Source: JAWWPG01 sp963820035
GTDB taxonomy: Bacteria; Actinomycetota; Actinomycetes; Propionibacteriales; Nocardioidaceae
DNA length: 64,000 nt
Assembly: GCA_963820035.1 (NCBI GenBank)
Contig: CAWFYK010000004.1
Coordinates: 372,001 to 436,000, forward strand
Direction of reading: 5' to 3'
Every line of letters begins with the position of its first letter. The first letter of the stretch is position 1. This document shows positions 50,583 through 59,385 of the stretch, piece by piece. The notes below the pieces were generated by a model. That model saw nothing but the letters and a program-made list of their open reading frames with translations, was not told the origin of the DNA and searched no databases. The position numbers and the translations under genes are program-made.

Positions 50583-50610
50583 ATCGGAGTGTTTCGCGCG
50601 ACGATCGGAG
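50583..50610. repeat. Remnant of family B (2 decayed units)
   Basis: ATCGGAG occurs at 50583 and 50604, 21 bp apart, with CTCC-like remnants around, in the divergent gap between the exporter and the crotonase. It looks like an eroded family B array. Confidence 0.45.
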
Positions 50611-50682
50611 AGTCTCCGCGTCTTCCCCGGACCGGGCCGGTATGGCGGCACGATGCCAGTGAGCTGTCGTAGGCTGCGGCCC

Positions 50683-51471
50683 ATGCGAGATGGTTACGAG
50701 GAGTACGGCGTCCGGGTCGAGCTTGCCGAGCAGGTCGCCACCATCACCTTGTGCCGCCCCGAGGTCCGGAACGCGCAGACCCCCAAGATGTGGGCTGCCA
50801 TCGCCGAGATCGGTGCGAGTCTCGGCCCCGATGTGAGGGTCGCGGTGCTGCGCGGCGACGGCGAGTCGTTCAGCGCCGGTCTGGACCTGGCGATGTTCGG
50901 AGCGGACGGCATCGAGGGCGACCTCTCCTTCGGCCAGTTGCTGAGGCTGGATGACGCCGAGCTCGACGAAACGATCGCGGTCTTCCAGGAGGCGTTCACC
51001 TGGTGGCGCCGGCCGTCACTCATCACGATCGCCGCCGTCCAGGGCCACGCGATCGGTGCCGGTTTCCAGCTCGCGCTGGCATGTGACCTCAGAGTTCTCG
51101 CGGATGACGCGCGGTTGTCGATGCGCGAGACGACGCTCGGGCTGGTCCCTGACCTCGGGGGAACGCAACCTCTCGTCGAGCAGATCGGCTACTCCCGCGC
51201 TCTGGAGATCTGCGTCACCGGGCGGTGGATCGACGCGGCCGAGGCCCGCGACCTCGGGTTGGCGACGATCGTCGTACCCCGCGCCGATCTCGACGGGGCC
51301 GTCGGGGACCTGGTCGCCGCCGTGAGCGCCGCGCCGGCCGATGCGGTCGCGGCGACGAAGGCACTCCTCCGGACCGCAACACTCAGGGGCTACGACGACC
51401 AGCTCGCCGCCGAGCGAGCGGCGCAAATCAAGCGGCTCCACGCGTTGGCGGCGGGCCAGCCGTCGGCCTGA
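50683..51471 (+). CDS. Enoyl-CoA hydratase/isomerase (crotonase) family protein
   Basis: A 262-aa crotonase-fold protein. The oxyanion loops are SFSAGLDLAMFG and GHAIGAGFQLALACDLRV. Of the two catalytic Glu of enoyl-CoA hydratase, the first is Gln129 (GFQLA where GCELA is usual) and the second is kept as Glu149 (MRETTLGLVPDLGGT). This favours an isomerase or another crotonase reaction over plain hydration. TAGGCT (50670-50675) lies 7 nt before ATG 50683. It converges on the ABC-F gene across array B3. Confidence 0.87.
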   Translation: MRDGYEEYGVRVELAEQVATITLCRPEVRNAQTPKMWAAIAEIGASLGPDVRVAVLRGDGESFSAGLDLAMFGADGIEGDLSFGQLLRLDDAELDETIAVFQEAFTWWRRPSLITIAAVQGHAIGAGFQLALACDLRVLADDARLSMRETTLGLVPDLGGTQPLVEQIGYSRALEICVTGRWIDAAEARDLGLATIVVPRADLDGAVGDLVAAVSAAPADAVAATKALLRTATLRGYDDQLAAERAAQIKRLHALAAGQPSA

Positions 51472-51519
51472 CCGCTAGGCCCGACAACGAGCCAGGAGCT
51501 CGGCCGATCCGCCGTAGCG

Positions 51520-51646
51520 AAACTTTCGGATCGTGCTGCCGAAACTCTCGGATCGTGCTGCCGAAACTCTCGGATCGTCATGCCGAAACTCTCGGATCGT
51601 CATGCCGAAACTCTCGGATCGTGCTGCCGAAACTCTCGGATGGTCG
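51520..51646. repeat. Family B 22-bp tandem repeat, locus B3 (6 units)
   Basis: TTCGGAT/CTCGGAT occurs at 51525, 51547, 51569, 51591, 51613 and 51635, exactly 22 bp apart, with the unit CTCGGATCGTGCTGCCGAAA plus CT. The array has the same orientation as B1. It fills the convergent gap and stops 1 bp from the ABC-F stop codon. Confidence 0.97.
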
Positions 51647-53245
51647 TCAGGCGAGGGCCACCAGGTCGACGTAGTCGTCGTTCCAGAGGTCCTCGACGCC
51701 GTCGGGAAGGATGAGCACCCGGTCGGGCTGCAGCGCCGTCACGGCGCCCTCGTCGTGGGTGACCAGCACGATGGCGCCGGCATAGCTGCGGATGGCCCCG
51801 AGGACCTCCTCGCGGCTGGCCGGGTCGAGGTTGTTGGTCGGCTCGTCGAGGAGCAGCACGTTGGCGGCCGACACGACCAGCGTCGCGAGGGCCAGCCGCG
51901 TCTTCTCGCCGCCCGAGAGCACTCGCGCCGGCTTGGTGGCGTCGTCGCCGGAGAAGAGGAACGACCCCAGCACACTGCGCACCTGCGTCTCCGTGAGGTT
52001 GGGCGCCGCCGACTGCAGGTTCTCGAGCACCGTGCGGGTCAGGTCGAGGGTCTCGTGCTCCTGCGCGTAGTAGCCGAGCTTCAGACCGTGCCCCGGCTGG
52101 ATCTCGCCCGTGTCGGGGAGGTCGAGCCCCGCCAGGATCCGCAGCAGCGTCGTCTTGCCGGCACCGTTGAGGCCGAGGATCACCACCCTGCTGCCCTTGT
52201 CGACGGCAAGGTCGACGTCGGTGAAGACCTCGAGCGAACCGTAGGTCTTCGACAGCTCGTTGGCCATCAGCGGTGTCTTGCCGCATGGCGCAGGGGTCGG
52301 GAAGGCCAGCCGGGCGACCTTGTCCTGTCGCCGCTCGGCCTCGAGCCCCTCGAGGAGCCGCTCGGCACGTCTCGCCATGTTCTGCGCCGCCGTCGCTTTC
52401 GTGGCCTTCGCGCGCATCTTGTCGGCCTGCGCGAAGAGCGTGTGGGCCTTCTTCTCGGCGTTCACGCGCTCGCGCTTGCGGCGCCGCTCGTCGGTCTCAC
52501 GCTGTTTGAGGTACGTCGACCAGCCCACGTTGTAGATGTCGACCTCCGCCCGGTTGGCGTCGAGGTGGAAGACCCGGTTGACCGTCTCATCGAGCAGGGC
52601 CACGTCATGGCTGATGACCACCAGCCCGCCGTGATGCGACTTCAGGAAACCGCGAAGCCAGCTGATCGAGTCGGCGTCGAGGTGGTTGGTCGGCTCGTCG
52701 AGAAGCAGTGTCTCCGCGCCGGAGAACAGGATCCTGGCCAGCTCGACCCGTCGTCGCTGCCCACCGGAGAGGGTCCGAAGCGGCTGGCTGAGCACCCGGT
52801 TCGGCAGCCCCAGGCTTGCGCTGATCTGGGCCGCCTCGGCCTCCGCCGCGAACCCGCCAGCGGAGTGCAGCTCCGCATCCGCCGTCGCATAGCGGCGCAT
52901 CGCACGGTCCCGGATCTCGTCGTCGTCACTGCCCATCTGCTGCTCGGCGGCCCGCAGCCGGCGTACGACGTCGTCGATCCCGCGGGCACTGAGGATGCGG
53001 TCGTGCGCGAGGATCTCGAGGTCACCAGTGCGCGGATCCTGCGGCAGATAGCCGACGCTCCCGGTGCGGGTCACCGACCCGCCGGTCGGCTGCGCCTCGC
53101 CGGCGAGGATCCGCGTCATGGTGGTCTTGCCGGCGCCGTTACGGCCGACCAGCCCGACCTTGTCCCCAGGTGCGATGCGGAAGCTCGCATCCTCGATGAG
53201 GACGCGGGCACCGACCCTGACCTGCAGGTGATGGGCGTTGATCAT
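51647..53245 (-). CDS. ABC-F family ATPase
   Basis: A 532-aa protein with two ABC ATPase domains and no membrane segments, so it is an ABC-F protein acting on ribosomes (Uup/EttA/resistance type). Walker A motifs are GRNGAGKTT and GLNGAGKTT; signatures are LSGGQRRRVELARIL and LSGGEKTRLALATLV. The linker between domains (about residues 240-315) is a charged helical pair (RETDERRRKRERVNAEKKAHTL) that would reach the peptidyl-transferase centre. ATG 53245 starts the conserved region; the upstream frame is not homologous. Whether it is housekeeping or antibiotic resistance cannot be told. Confidence 0.92.
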   Translation of the reverse strand: MINAHHLQVRVGARVLIEDASFRIAPGDKVGLVGRNGAGKTTMTRILAGEAQPTGGSVTRTGSVGYLPQDPRTGDLEILAHDRILSARGIDDVVRRLRAAEQQMGSDDDEIRDRAMRRYATADAELHSAGGFAAEAEAAQISASLGLPNRVLSQPLRTLSGGQRRRVELARILFSGAETLLLDEPTNHLDADSISWLRGFLKSHHGGLVVISHDVALLDETVNRVFHLDANRAEVDIYNVGWSTYLKQRETDERRRKRERVNAEKKAHTLFAQADKMRAKATKATAAQNMARRAERLLEGLEAERRQDKVARLAFPTPAPCGKTPLMANELSKTYGSLEVFTDVDLAVDKGSRVVILGLNGAGKTTLLRILAGLDLPDTGEIQPGHGLKLGYYAQEHETLDLTRTVLENLQSAAPNLTETQVRSVLGSFLFSGDDATKPARVLSGGEKTRLALATLVVSAANVLLLDEPTNNLDPASREEVLGAIRSYAGAIVLVTHDEGAVTALQPDRVLILPDGVEDLWNDDYVDLVALA

Positions 53246-53372
53246 GGCGGGTGAAAGGCACTTTCCGGGGCGATGAGGCGCCCATCGGAGGGCGGGGACA
53301 GGCCGCTTGGCCTCCCTCCAGGCTACAGGCGCCCCCCGCACGCGAGCACATCGTTATCCACCAACGGTGGGG

Positions 53373-54053
53373 TCAGGGGCTGATGCGGACCTCGACCGAG
53401 CGGGCATCCTTCACGGCGGCGTCGAGGACGGCCCGGGTCGGGTCAGGTACGCCGCCGAGCCAGGTCTGCGGAAGGTCTGCCAGCGGCCGAAGATCCCGAT
53501 GGGCCAGCACGTTCGCAACCGCCTGACGATCGCCCCCGATGCCGAGCAGGTCGAGCGTGCCGGCAGCACCGCCGAGAAGGCGGTGGACATGTCCGGCCGC
53601 CGCATCGAAGGCCGCTTGCGCCTGGTTGTCACGGCGACGCGCGAAACGGTGCTGCGACCAGCCGCCGGCCTTGGTCCGGCCCTGCACATGACGCCGGCCG
53701 GTCTTGGACTCCACCTCGGTCGTTCCTTCGAGCAGCGCCACGGCAAAGCCGCCTTTGCGCACCAGCAGCACACCGATGCGCCACGGCCGCCCCACGTGCG
53801 CGACCAGGCCTTCGAGGGTGGCCACCTCGAGTGGCGGGATCGGTACGGCGATCCGGACGTGGGTGCCGTCGGGACTTTCCGCAACGGCAGATGCGGGATC
53901 GACCCGCCACGTCGTGTCCGGGTGCGCGACGTCGTAGCGCTCGAACCAGCCGGCCAGCCGTTCGAACGGAACCCGGACCTGCCGCGGCTCTGCTCCCACG
54001 ACACCTCCCGGTGGCTGCTGCTCAGGCGACAGGGTCGTCAGGGCCGCGCGCAC
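53373..54053 (-). CDS. acVLRF1-type peptidyl-tRNA hydrolase (Vms1-like release factor)
   Basis: A 226-aa protein of the actinobacterial VLRF1 family, related to the eRF1/Vms1 release-factor fold. The key motif SKTGRRHVQGRTKAGGWSQHRFARRRDNQ (residues 116-144) places Gln134 where Vms1/eRF1-like proteins hold the water that cleaves peptidyl-tRNA. The N-terminal segment VPFERLAGWFERYDVAHP is also characteristic. It would release nascent chains from split or stalled 50S subunits in ribosome rescue. The start (GTG 54053) is tentative. Confidence 0.88.
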   Translation of the reverse strand: MRAALTTLSPEQQPPGGVVGAEPRQVRVPFERLAGWFERYDVAHPDTTWRVDPASAVAESPDGTHVRIAVPIPPLEVATLEGLVAHVGRPWRIGVLLVRKGGFAVALLEGTTEVESKTGRRHVQGRTKAGGWSQHRFARRRDNQAQAAFDAAAGHVHRLLGGAAGTLDLLGIGGDRQAVANVLAHRDLRPLADLPQTWLGGVPDPTRAVLDAAVKDARSVEVRISP

Positions 54054-54155
54054 CCCACGTCGGATGAGCGGAGTGACGCCCCCCTTCTTGCAGGCCTCAC
54101 TCCACCCATCCTATTCACCCACGCTGCGCCGTCGTTCAAGCTCAGCGCGGGAGCT

Positions 54156-54210
54156 GATGCCGCCCGCCGTCGGCGCGGCCGGCCGATGCCGGGAAGGGGT
54201 TGGCGGCATC
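54156..54210 (-). terminator. Stem-loop between the DUF1501 and acVLRF1 genes
   Basis: GATGCCGCC (54156-54164) and GGCGGCATC (54202-54210) are perfect 9-bp complements around a 37-nt GC-rich loop, just after the DUF1501 stop. There is no T-run. A terminator is the simplest reading. Confidence 0.4.
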
Positions 54211-54236
54211 GACCGCCCGAGCCAGACGCCTGCCTC

Positions 54237-55520
54237 TCAGGTGCCCTGCATCACGCCGATCCTCGTCGGAGTGAAGCCTGGGAAGACTTGGGGGACGCTG
54301 ACGTCGGGGAACCGGGAAGCAACCACCTCGGCGAGGACGGACCGGTAGTCGGTGGTCGCGACGAGGTTGCCGTCCAGGAGCGCCTTAGGGTCCAGCGTGG
54401 GCCACTTGGCGTAGTACTTGCCGCCGTTCACGCCCGCGCCGAGAAGCAGCATGACGTTTCCCCAGCCGTGGTCAGCGCCGGCGTTCCCGTTCTCCTTCAC
54501 GCGGCGCCCGAACTCGCTGATGGTGACGACCGTGACCTTGGAGGCCAAGGCCCCGATGTCGGTGAACAATGCGGCGAGGGACTTCGCAAGATCGTCGATC
54601 ATGTTCCGCATGGTGCCGAAGCTGAGGTTCCCGAGGGCATTGTGCATGTCCCATGAGGAGTGGTCGAGAGTGATGACCTCCACGCCGTCGTCGGCCCTGA
54701 TCAAGCGGCCGGCCTGGGCCATCGCCCCGCCAAGGTCGCTGGTCGGATAGTGCGCCCCGTGCTGGGGCGCGACCGGAGTACTGAGCACCGCGCTCCAGTC
54801 ATCGGCCGTCTGAAGAGCGTCGCGGCCGGCACTTCCGAGCGGACCTTGCGCGTCGCCCCAGATGACGTCGAGCGCTGCCCGCCGCTCGGGCATCGCGTTG
54901 ACCGGGCCGTAGACCTGGATCAGCTCGAGGTCGGCGGTGGCGAGGGTTGGCTGGTCGCCGAAGATCTCGATGTCCGGCACGCTCTGCCCGATCTGCACCG
55001 CTCCGTAGAGGCAGGCCGGCTGGGACTGCCCGACGACTCGGTTCAGCCAGCCGACTCGCCTGCTGGCGTTGGGGTTCGCCTCTTCGATCTGATCGATGGC
55101 CGAGAAGTGCGAGAGGTTCGGGTTCGCGAGGCCGACAGCCTGGACGGCGGCCATCTGGTTGGCCTTCCACATCTGCTCAAGAGGGCCGAAGTTCGGGTGC
55201 AGCCCGAACATGTCGTCCATCTGGAGCAGCTGGGACGGTGGGATGCCGGTCTTGGCCCGGGCGGTCGCTAACGCCGGATCGCCATACGGCACAACCATCG
55301 AGAGCCCGTCGGCGCCGCCGCGCAGGCTGATGACCACGAGCACGCTGTCTGCCGGGCCGGTCGCAGCGTTCGCCGAGCTGCGGAGCACGCTGCCAGGCAT
55401 GGTGGCGATGACACCGCCGGCGGCGACGACCCCTGCGCCCTTGAGGAAGGTCCGTCGAGAGCTGGCGAGGTGGGGGTGCTGATGCACGTCGGGTGCAGTG
55501 GGTTCTGCGTTGCTTCCCAT
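54237..55520 (-). CDS. DUF1501 protein with Tat signal
   Basis: A 427-aa exported protein. The twin-arginine signal is SSRRTFLKGAG (Arg22-Arg23), followed by a hydrophobic stretch and an AxA cleavage site near SANAA. The DUF1501 domain (sulfatase/phosphatase-like alpha/beta fold) shows ISLRGGADGLSMVVPYGD, LDHSSWDMHN and ISEFGRRVKENGNAGADHGWGN, whose Asp/His are probable metal ligands. DUF1501 and DUF1800 genes often travel together. The substrate is unknown. It follows the DUF1800 gene by 22 bp. Confidence 0.88.
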   Translation of the reverse strand: MGSNAEPTAPDVHQHPHLASSRRTFLKGAGVVAAGGVIATMPGSVLRSSANAATGPADSVLVVISLRGGADGLSMVVPYGDPALATARAKTGIPPSQLLQMDDMFGLHPNFGPLEQMWKANQMAAVQAVGLANPNLSHFSAIDQIEEANPNASRRVGWLNRVVGQSQPACLYGAVQIGQSVPDIEIFGDQPTLATADLELIQVYGPVNAMPERRAALDVIWGDAQGPLGSAGRDALQTADDWSAVLSTPVAPQHGAHYPTSDLGGAMAQAGRLIRADDGVEVITLDHSSWDMHNALGNLSFGTMRNMIDDLAKSLAALFTDIGALASKVTVVTISEFGRRVKENGNAGADHGWGNVMLLLGAGVNGGKYYAKWPTLDPKALLDGNLVATTDYRSVLAEVVASRFPDVSVPQVFPGFTPTRIGVMQGT

Positions 55521-55542
55521 GGTCTCTCGTCTCTTCCGTCGA

Positions 55543-57147
55543 CTAGCGACTCAGGTGTTCGGTGGTTTCGAGCAGGGCGCACAGCAGCCACGGAAAGCCG
55601 AACTTGATCAGCACCGACGTGTCGCTGACCATGTCCAGCGGATCGGTGTCGGTGGCCACGCAAGCCGCCTCGAGCATGGTCGGGGTGCAGGGCAGGAAGA
55701 GCAGGTTCCGCGCCACATAGTCCACGACCTCGTCGAAGGTGGTCGGCAGCTGCGGCATCCAGTCCATGGCGGGCCGGTAGATGATCCCGGCCTTCGGGAA
55801 GAAGCCGCTCGCGGCGTACCAGTGGGCATGCATCGAGCCGAGCAGCCGGCCCGCGCCGATCCAGGCCGCTTGGACGTCCGGGAACCCCTCGGGGGTGGGC
55901 CAGTCATAGGCAACCTGGCCGATCCCGTTGCCGAAGTTGACGAGCCTGTTGGCGGCGTCCTGCACACTGTGCGGCTCTTGCACGACAGCGCCGATGGCGG
56001 CCCAGGTGGCCACTGCGTCCTCGACCGGCGTCCGCACCTTCGCCAGCACGGATCCCCTGAACTCGTCGGACGCGACGAGCGCCTGGAGCACGGGGCCGAT
56101 CTGGGTGTCGGAGTCAAGATAGACCTGCGCCAGCGACGCGACGAAGGCGTCGGACGGCTCATCCGAGACGAACCGCACCGCCAGTCGCCGACACAGATGC
56201 TTTGCGGTCGCGGGGTGGTGCGCCAGATAGCTGAGGTACTGCTGAAGGACGGCCCGCCCGTCGGCGTTCGAGTTCGGTGACGAGAAGCTCAGGACGTTCA
56301 CCCGGCCGATCCAGTGGCTCGCCGGGTCGTACGACGCCTTCCAGGTCTTGCGCACATCGACTTGGAAGCCGGTGAGGATCCGCGCCGAGTCGACGACGTC
56401 GGCCTGGCTGAACCCCGACTCGAGGCCGACCGTATGGTTCTCCAGGAGCTCACGGCCGAGGTTCTCGTTGATCTTCAGCGCGGTGGACTCGACATTGTTG
56501 AGGTACAACCCCATGGCGGGATGAACGATGGCGGCGTTGAGCAGCGCGTCGAAGCTGCCCATGGCGTTGCTCCGGATGGTCTCTTCGTAGTCCACCCGGT
56601 AGACCCACGCGTCGGGGTTGAACAGTTGCACGTGCAGCAGGTTCGACCAGAAGTCGACCATCATCTCCTGCACATGGCGCTGCGTGAAGAGCCGGCGCAG
56701 CGTGACCCAGGTGGCCAGGTCCTGCATCATGGCGTAGCCGGTCTCGGTTCCGTTCTGGAAGCGGGCCCACTTCTGTTGGGGCGAGAGGGCCAAGGACGGG
56801 AACCACGACCAGATGGCGTCCGCCGCCCCGTCGGCGATCCCGCCGGGACTCATCTGCTGGCTGAACCAGGCGTCGATCCCACCTGCCGCCGCGACCTCGG
56901 CCAGCCGCCCCGTCGTGACCCCGGCGGTGAACCGGCTCAACACGTGGCGGACCTGCGGGTCCGGCACCTTGTTGAGATGGTGCTTGGGAACCTTGTACCT
57001 TCGCACGGCGCGGTCGGGCCGAGTGGCATTTTTCGTGGCCGCCGACGCCCCGGACGTGGGCAGCGCGACAGTCGCACCGACCGCTGCCGTGGCGATCAGG
57101 GCGGCTCGGCGACTGACGGGATGGACCCGTTTGTGAGGAGTCGACAT
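55543..57147 (-). CDS. DUF1800 protein with Tat signal
   Basis: A 534-aa exported, mostly helical protein of the DUF1800 family. It has a Tat-type signal (VSRRAALIATAAVG, Arg13-Arg14), then hallmark segments HVLSRFTAGVT, EEMMVDFW-like HVQEMMVDFWSNLLHV, and ELLENHTVGLESGFSQADVVDSARILTGF. ATG 57147 has GAGAGG 6 nt upstream; a TATATT sequence near 57195 could be part of its promoter. It probably forms a secreted or cell-surface pair with the DUF1501 protein. Biochemical function is unknown. Confidence 0.88.
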   Translation of the reverse strand: MSTPHKRVHPVSRRAALIATAAVGATVALPTSGASAATKNATRPDRAVRRYKVPKHHLNKVPDPQVRHVLSRFTAGVTTGRLAEVAAAGGIDAWFSQQMSPGGIADGAADAIWSWFPSLALSPQQKWARFQNGTETGYAMMQDLATWVTLRRLFTQRHVQEMMVDFWSNLLHVQLFNPDAWVYRVDYEETIRSNAMGSFDALLNAAIVHPAMGLYLNNVESTALKINENLGRELLENHTVGLESGFSQADVVDSARILTGFQVDVRKTWKASYDPASHWIGRVNVLSFSSPNSNADGRAVLQQYLSYLAHHPATAKHLCRRLAVRFVSDEPSDAFVASLAQVYLDSDTQIGPVLQALVASDEFRGSVLAKVRTPVEDAVATWAAIGAVVQEPHSVQDAANRLVNFGNGIGQVAYDWPTPEGFPDVQAAWIGAGRLLGSMHAHWYAASGFFPKAGIIYRPAMDWMPQLPTTFDEVVDYVARNLLFLPCTPTMLEAACVATDTDPLDMVSDTSVLIKFGFPWLLCALLETTEHLSR

Positions 57148-57291
57148 GTGCTGGCCTCTCGATGATCTTTCTTCGAGACTATGCACACGCAACAAATATA
57201 GGGAGGGCCGGATGACCCGTGTTTGCGGAGTCGAGAGCCCCCTGCGCGCCACCCGGAGCGAATCTTCGGCTCGGGGGCCTGACGACGCGTA

Positions 57292-57642
57292 CTAGACGTT
57301 GAAACCGAGGGCGCGGAGCATCTCCCGACCGTCGTCGGTGATCTTGTCAGGGCCCCAAGGCGGCATCCACACCCAGTTGATCCGGAAGTCGCTCACCAGG
57401 CCTTCGAGGGCGACCCGGGTCTGGTCCTCGATGACGTCGGTGAGCGGGCAGGCCGCCGACGTCAGGGTCATGTCGATCGTCGCCGTCGTCGCCTCGTCCA
57501 CCGAGACCCCGTAGATCAGCCCGAGGTCGACCACGTTGATGCCCAGTTCCGGGTCGACGACATCCTTGAGTGCCTCGAGGACGTCGTCGTCGCTGACCGA
57601 CGACCCCTCGGGGCTCACGTCAACCGCTGGCAGGTCTGTCAT
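57292..57642 (-). CDS. sufT: SUF operon metal-sulfur assembly protein (MIP18/DUF59)
   Basis: A 116-aa protein of the MIP18/PaaD-like family that assists Fe-S cluster maturation or delivery. The DUF59 core is VLEALKDVVDPELGINVVDLGLIYGV, with LTSAACPLTDVIEDQ supplying the conserved Cys. It starts directly after the sufU stop and is the last gene of the operon. Confidence 0.92.
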   Translation of the reverse strand: MTDLPAVDVSPEGSSVSDDDVLEALKDVVDPELGINVVDLGLIYGVSVDEATTATIDMTLTSAACPLTDVIEDQTRVALEGLVSDFRINWVWMPPWGPDKITDDGREMLRALGFNV

Positions 57643-58101
57643 CTATGCCTCCGCTTCTGCGACGGCGTGCGCCGTCGCGTCCTTCCACGCCATCCAACCG
57701 AGCAGCGCGCACTTGATCCGGGCCGGGAACTGCGACACGCCGGAGAACGCGATCCCGTCCTCGAGGACGTCTTCGTCGGGCTCCACCCGGCCCTGTCCCT
57801 GCATCAGCTCGACGAACGAGTCGAGCACCCCCATCGCCTCGCCGACCGGCTTTCCGATCAACAGGTCGGTGAGGACGGAGGTTGACGCCTGCGAGATCGA
57901 GCATCCTTCGGCGTCGTAGGAGATGTCCTCGACGACGCCGTCAGCCAGATGCACCCGCAAGGTGATCTCGTCACCACATGTCGGGTTGACGTGGTGCACC
58001 TCGGCCTCGTAGGGCTCTCGGAGACCCGCGTGGTGGGGCGACCGGTAGTGGTCCAGGATGATCTCCTGGTAGAGCCCGTTCATGTCGACGTTCATGGTCA
58101 T
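57643..58101 (-). CDS. sufU: SufU, sulfur-transfer protein partnered with SufS
   Basis: A 152-aa IscU-like protein of the SufU type, a zinc-dependent sulfur acceptor that takes persulfide from SufS. The ligand set is intact: Cys42 and Asp44 (NPTCGDE), Cys67 (EGCSIS) and Cys131 (IKCALLGW). The start overlaps no gene but lies 3 bp after the sufS stop. Its presence instead of SufE is typical of Actinobacteria and Firmicutes. Confidence 0.95.
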   Translation of the reverse strand: MTMNVDMNGLYQEIILDHYRSPHHAGLREPYEAEVHHVNPTCGDEITLRVHLADGVVEDISYDAEGCSISQASTSVLTDLLIGKPVGEAMGVLDSFVELMQGQGRVEPDEDVLEDGIAFSGVSQFPARIKCALLGWMAWKDATAHAVAEAEA

Positions 58102-58104
58102 CTG

Positions 58105-59385
58105 TCAGGCAACCTTGAAGAATCGTCTGGTCTGCTCGAGCCCGTCGATGAGGGCGTCGATCTCGGCCAGTGTCGTGTAGAGGTAGAACGAGGCGCGCGT
58201 GGACGACTGCACCCCGAAACGAGCGTGGGCCGGCTTGGCGCAGTGGTGTCCGGCCCGCACGGCGATCCCCAGCGAGTCGAGCACTTGGCTGACGTCATGC
58301 GGGTGCAGCCGGTCCAGCTCGAAGCTGACGGCGCCGCCACGGTCCACCGGCTCGGTCGGCCCCAGGATGGTGAGCCCCGGGACGTCGGCGAGCCGGGCCA
58401 GCGCGTACGCCGTAACAGTCTTCTCGTGCGCGGCCACCGCCTCCATCCCGATCCCGGACAGGAAGTCCACCGCGGCACCCAGCCCGACCGCCTCCGCGAT
58501 CGGCGGCGTCCCGGCCTCGAACCGGTGCGGGATCCCGGCGTACGTCGACTTCGCCATCGTGACCGTCTCGATCATCTCGCCACCCCCCAAGAACGGGGGC
58601 AGCTCACCGAGGATGTCCGCGCGACCCCAGAGCACCCCGATGCCGGTCGGCCCGACCAGCTTGTGCCCGGTGAAGGCGACGAAGTCGGCTCCGAGCGCCG
58701 CCACGTCGACAGGCAGCTGAGGCACCGCCTGCGCCGCGTCGATGATGACAAGCGCACCGACCTCATGCGCCCGCCGGATGATCTCCTCGACAGGGTTGAC
58801 CGTGCCGAGCATGTTGGACACCCAGACGATGGACACGACCTTGGTGCGCTCGTTGATCAGGTCGTCGATGTTCGACAGGTCCAGTCGGCCCTCGTCGGTG
58901 AGCCCGAACCAGCGCAGGGTCGCGCCACTGCGGTCGCGGAGCAGCTGCCACGGGACGATGTTGGAATGGTGCTCCATCTCGGTGATCACGATCTCGTCAC
59001 CCTCGCCGACCCGCCAGCGACCGGCGTCGTCGCCGAGCACCCGGGCCAGCAGGTTGAGGGCCTCGGTGATGTTCTTGGTGAAGATCACCTCGTCGCGAGA
59101 CGGAGCCTTGATGAAGGCCGCCACCTTGTCCCGCGCGGCCTCGTAGGCGGCCGTCGACTCCGCTCCCAGCTGGTGCACCGCTCGCGCAACGTTGGCATTG
59201 TGAAGCAGGAAGTGGTCGCGCATCGCATCGATGACCGCGCGTGGCTTTTGAGACGTGTTGGCGCTGTCGAGGTAGACGAGCGGCCGGTCGTCGGCCAGCC
59301 GACGCGACAGGATCGGGAACTCGGCCCTGACCATGTCGACGTCATAGCCGAGCTCGGTGGGACGTTCCAGCGACGTGGTCATCAC
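58105..59385 (-). CDS. sufS: Cysteine desulfurase SufS
   Basis: A 426-aa PLP-dependent type II cysteine desulfurase that mobilises sulfur from cysteine as persulfide. The PLP lysine is Lys242 in FTGHKLVGPTGIG. The persulfide Cys382 is in RAGHHCAKPAH. EMEHHSNIVPWQ contributes the PLP-stacking His. The start overlaps the sufC stop (ATGA). It is one gene of the SUF operon, coupled to its partner sufU. Confidence 0.96.
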   Translation of the reverse strand: MMTTSLERPTELGYDVDMVRAEFPILSRRLADDRPLVYLDSANTSQKPRAVIDAMRDHFLLHNANVARAVHQLGAESTAAYEAARDKVAAFIKAPSRDEVIFTKNITEALNLLARVLGDDAGRWRVGEGDEIVITEMEHHSNIVPWQLLRDRSGATLRWFGLTDEGRLDLSNIDDLINERTKVVSIVWVSNMLGTVNPVEEIIRRAHEVGALVIIDAAQAVPQLPVDVAALGADFVAFTGHKLVGPTGIGVLWGRADILGELPPFLGGGEMIETVTMAKSTYAGIPHRFEAGTPPIAEAVGLGAAVDFLSGIGMEAVAAHEKTVTAYALARLADVPGLTILGPTEPVDRGGAVSFELDRLHPHDVSQVLDSLGIAVRAGHHCAKPAHARFGVQSSTRASFYLYTTLAEIDALIDGLEQTRRFFKVA

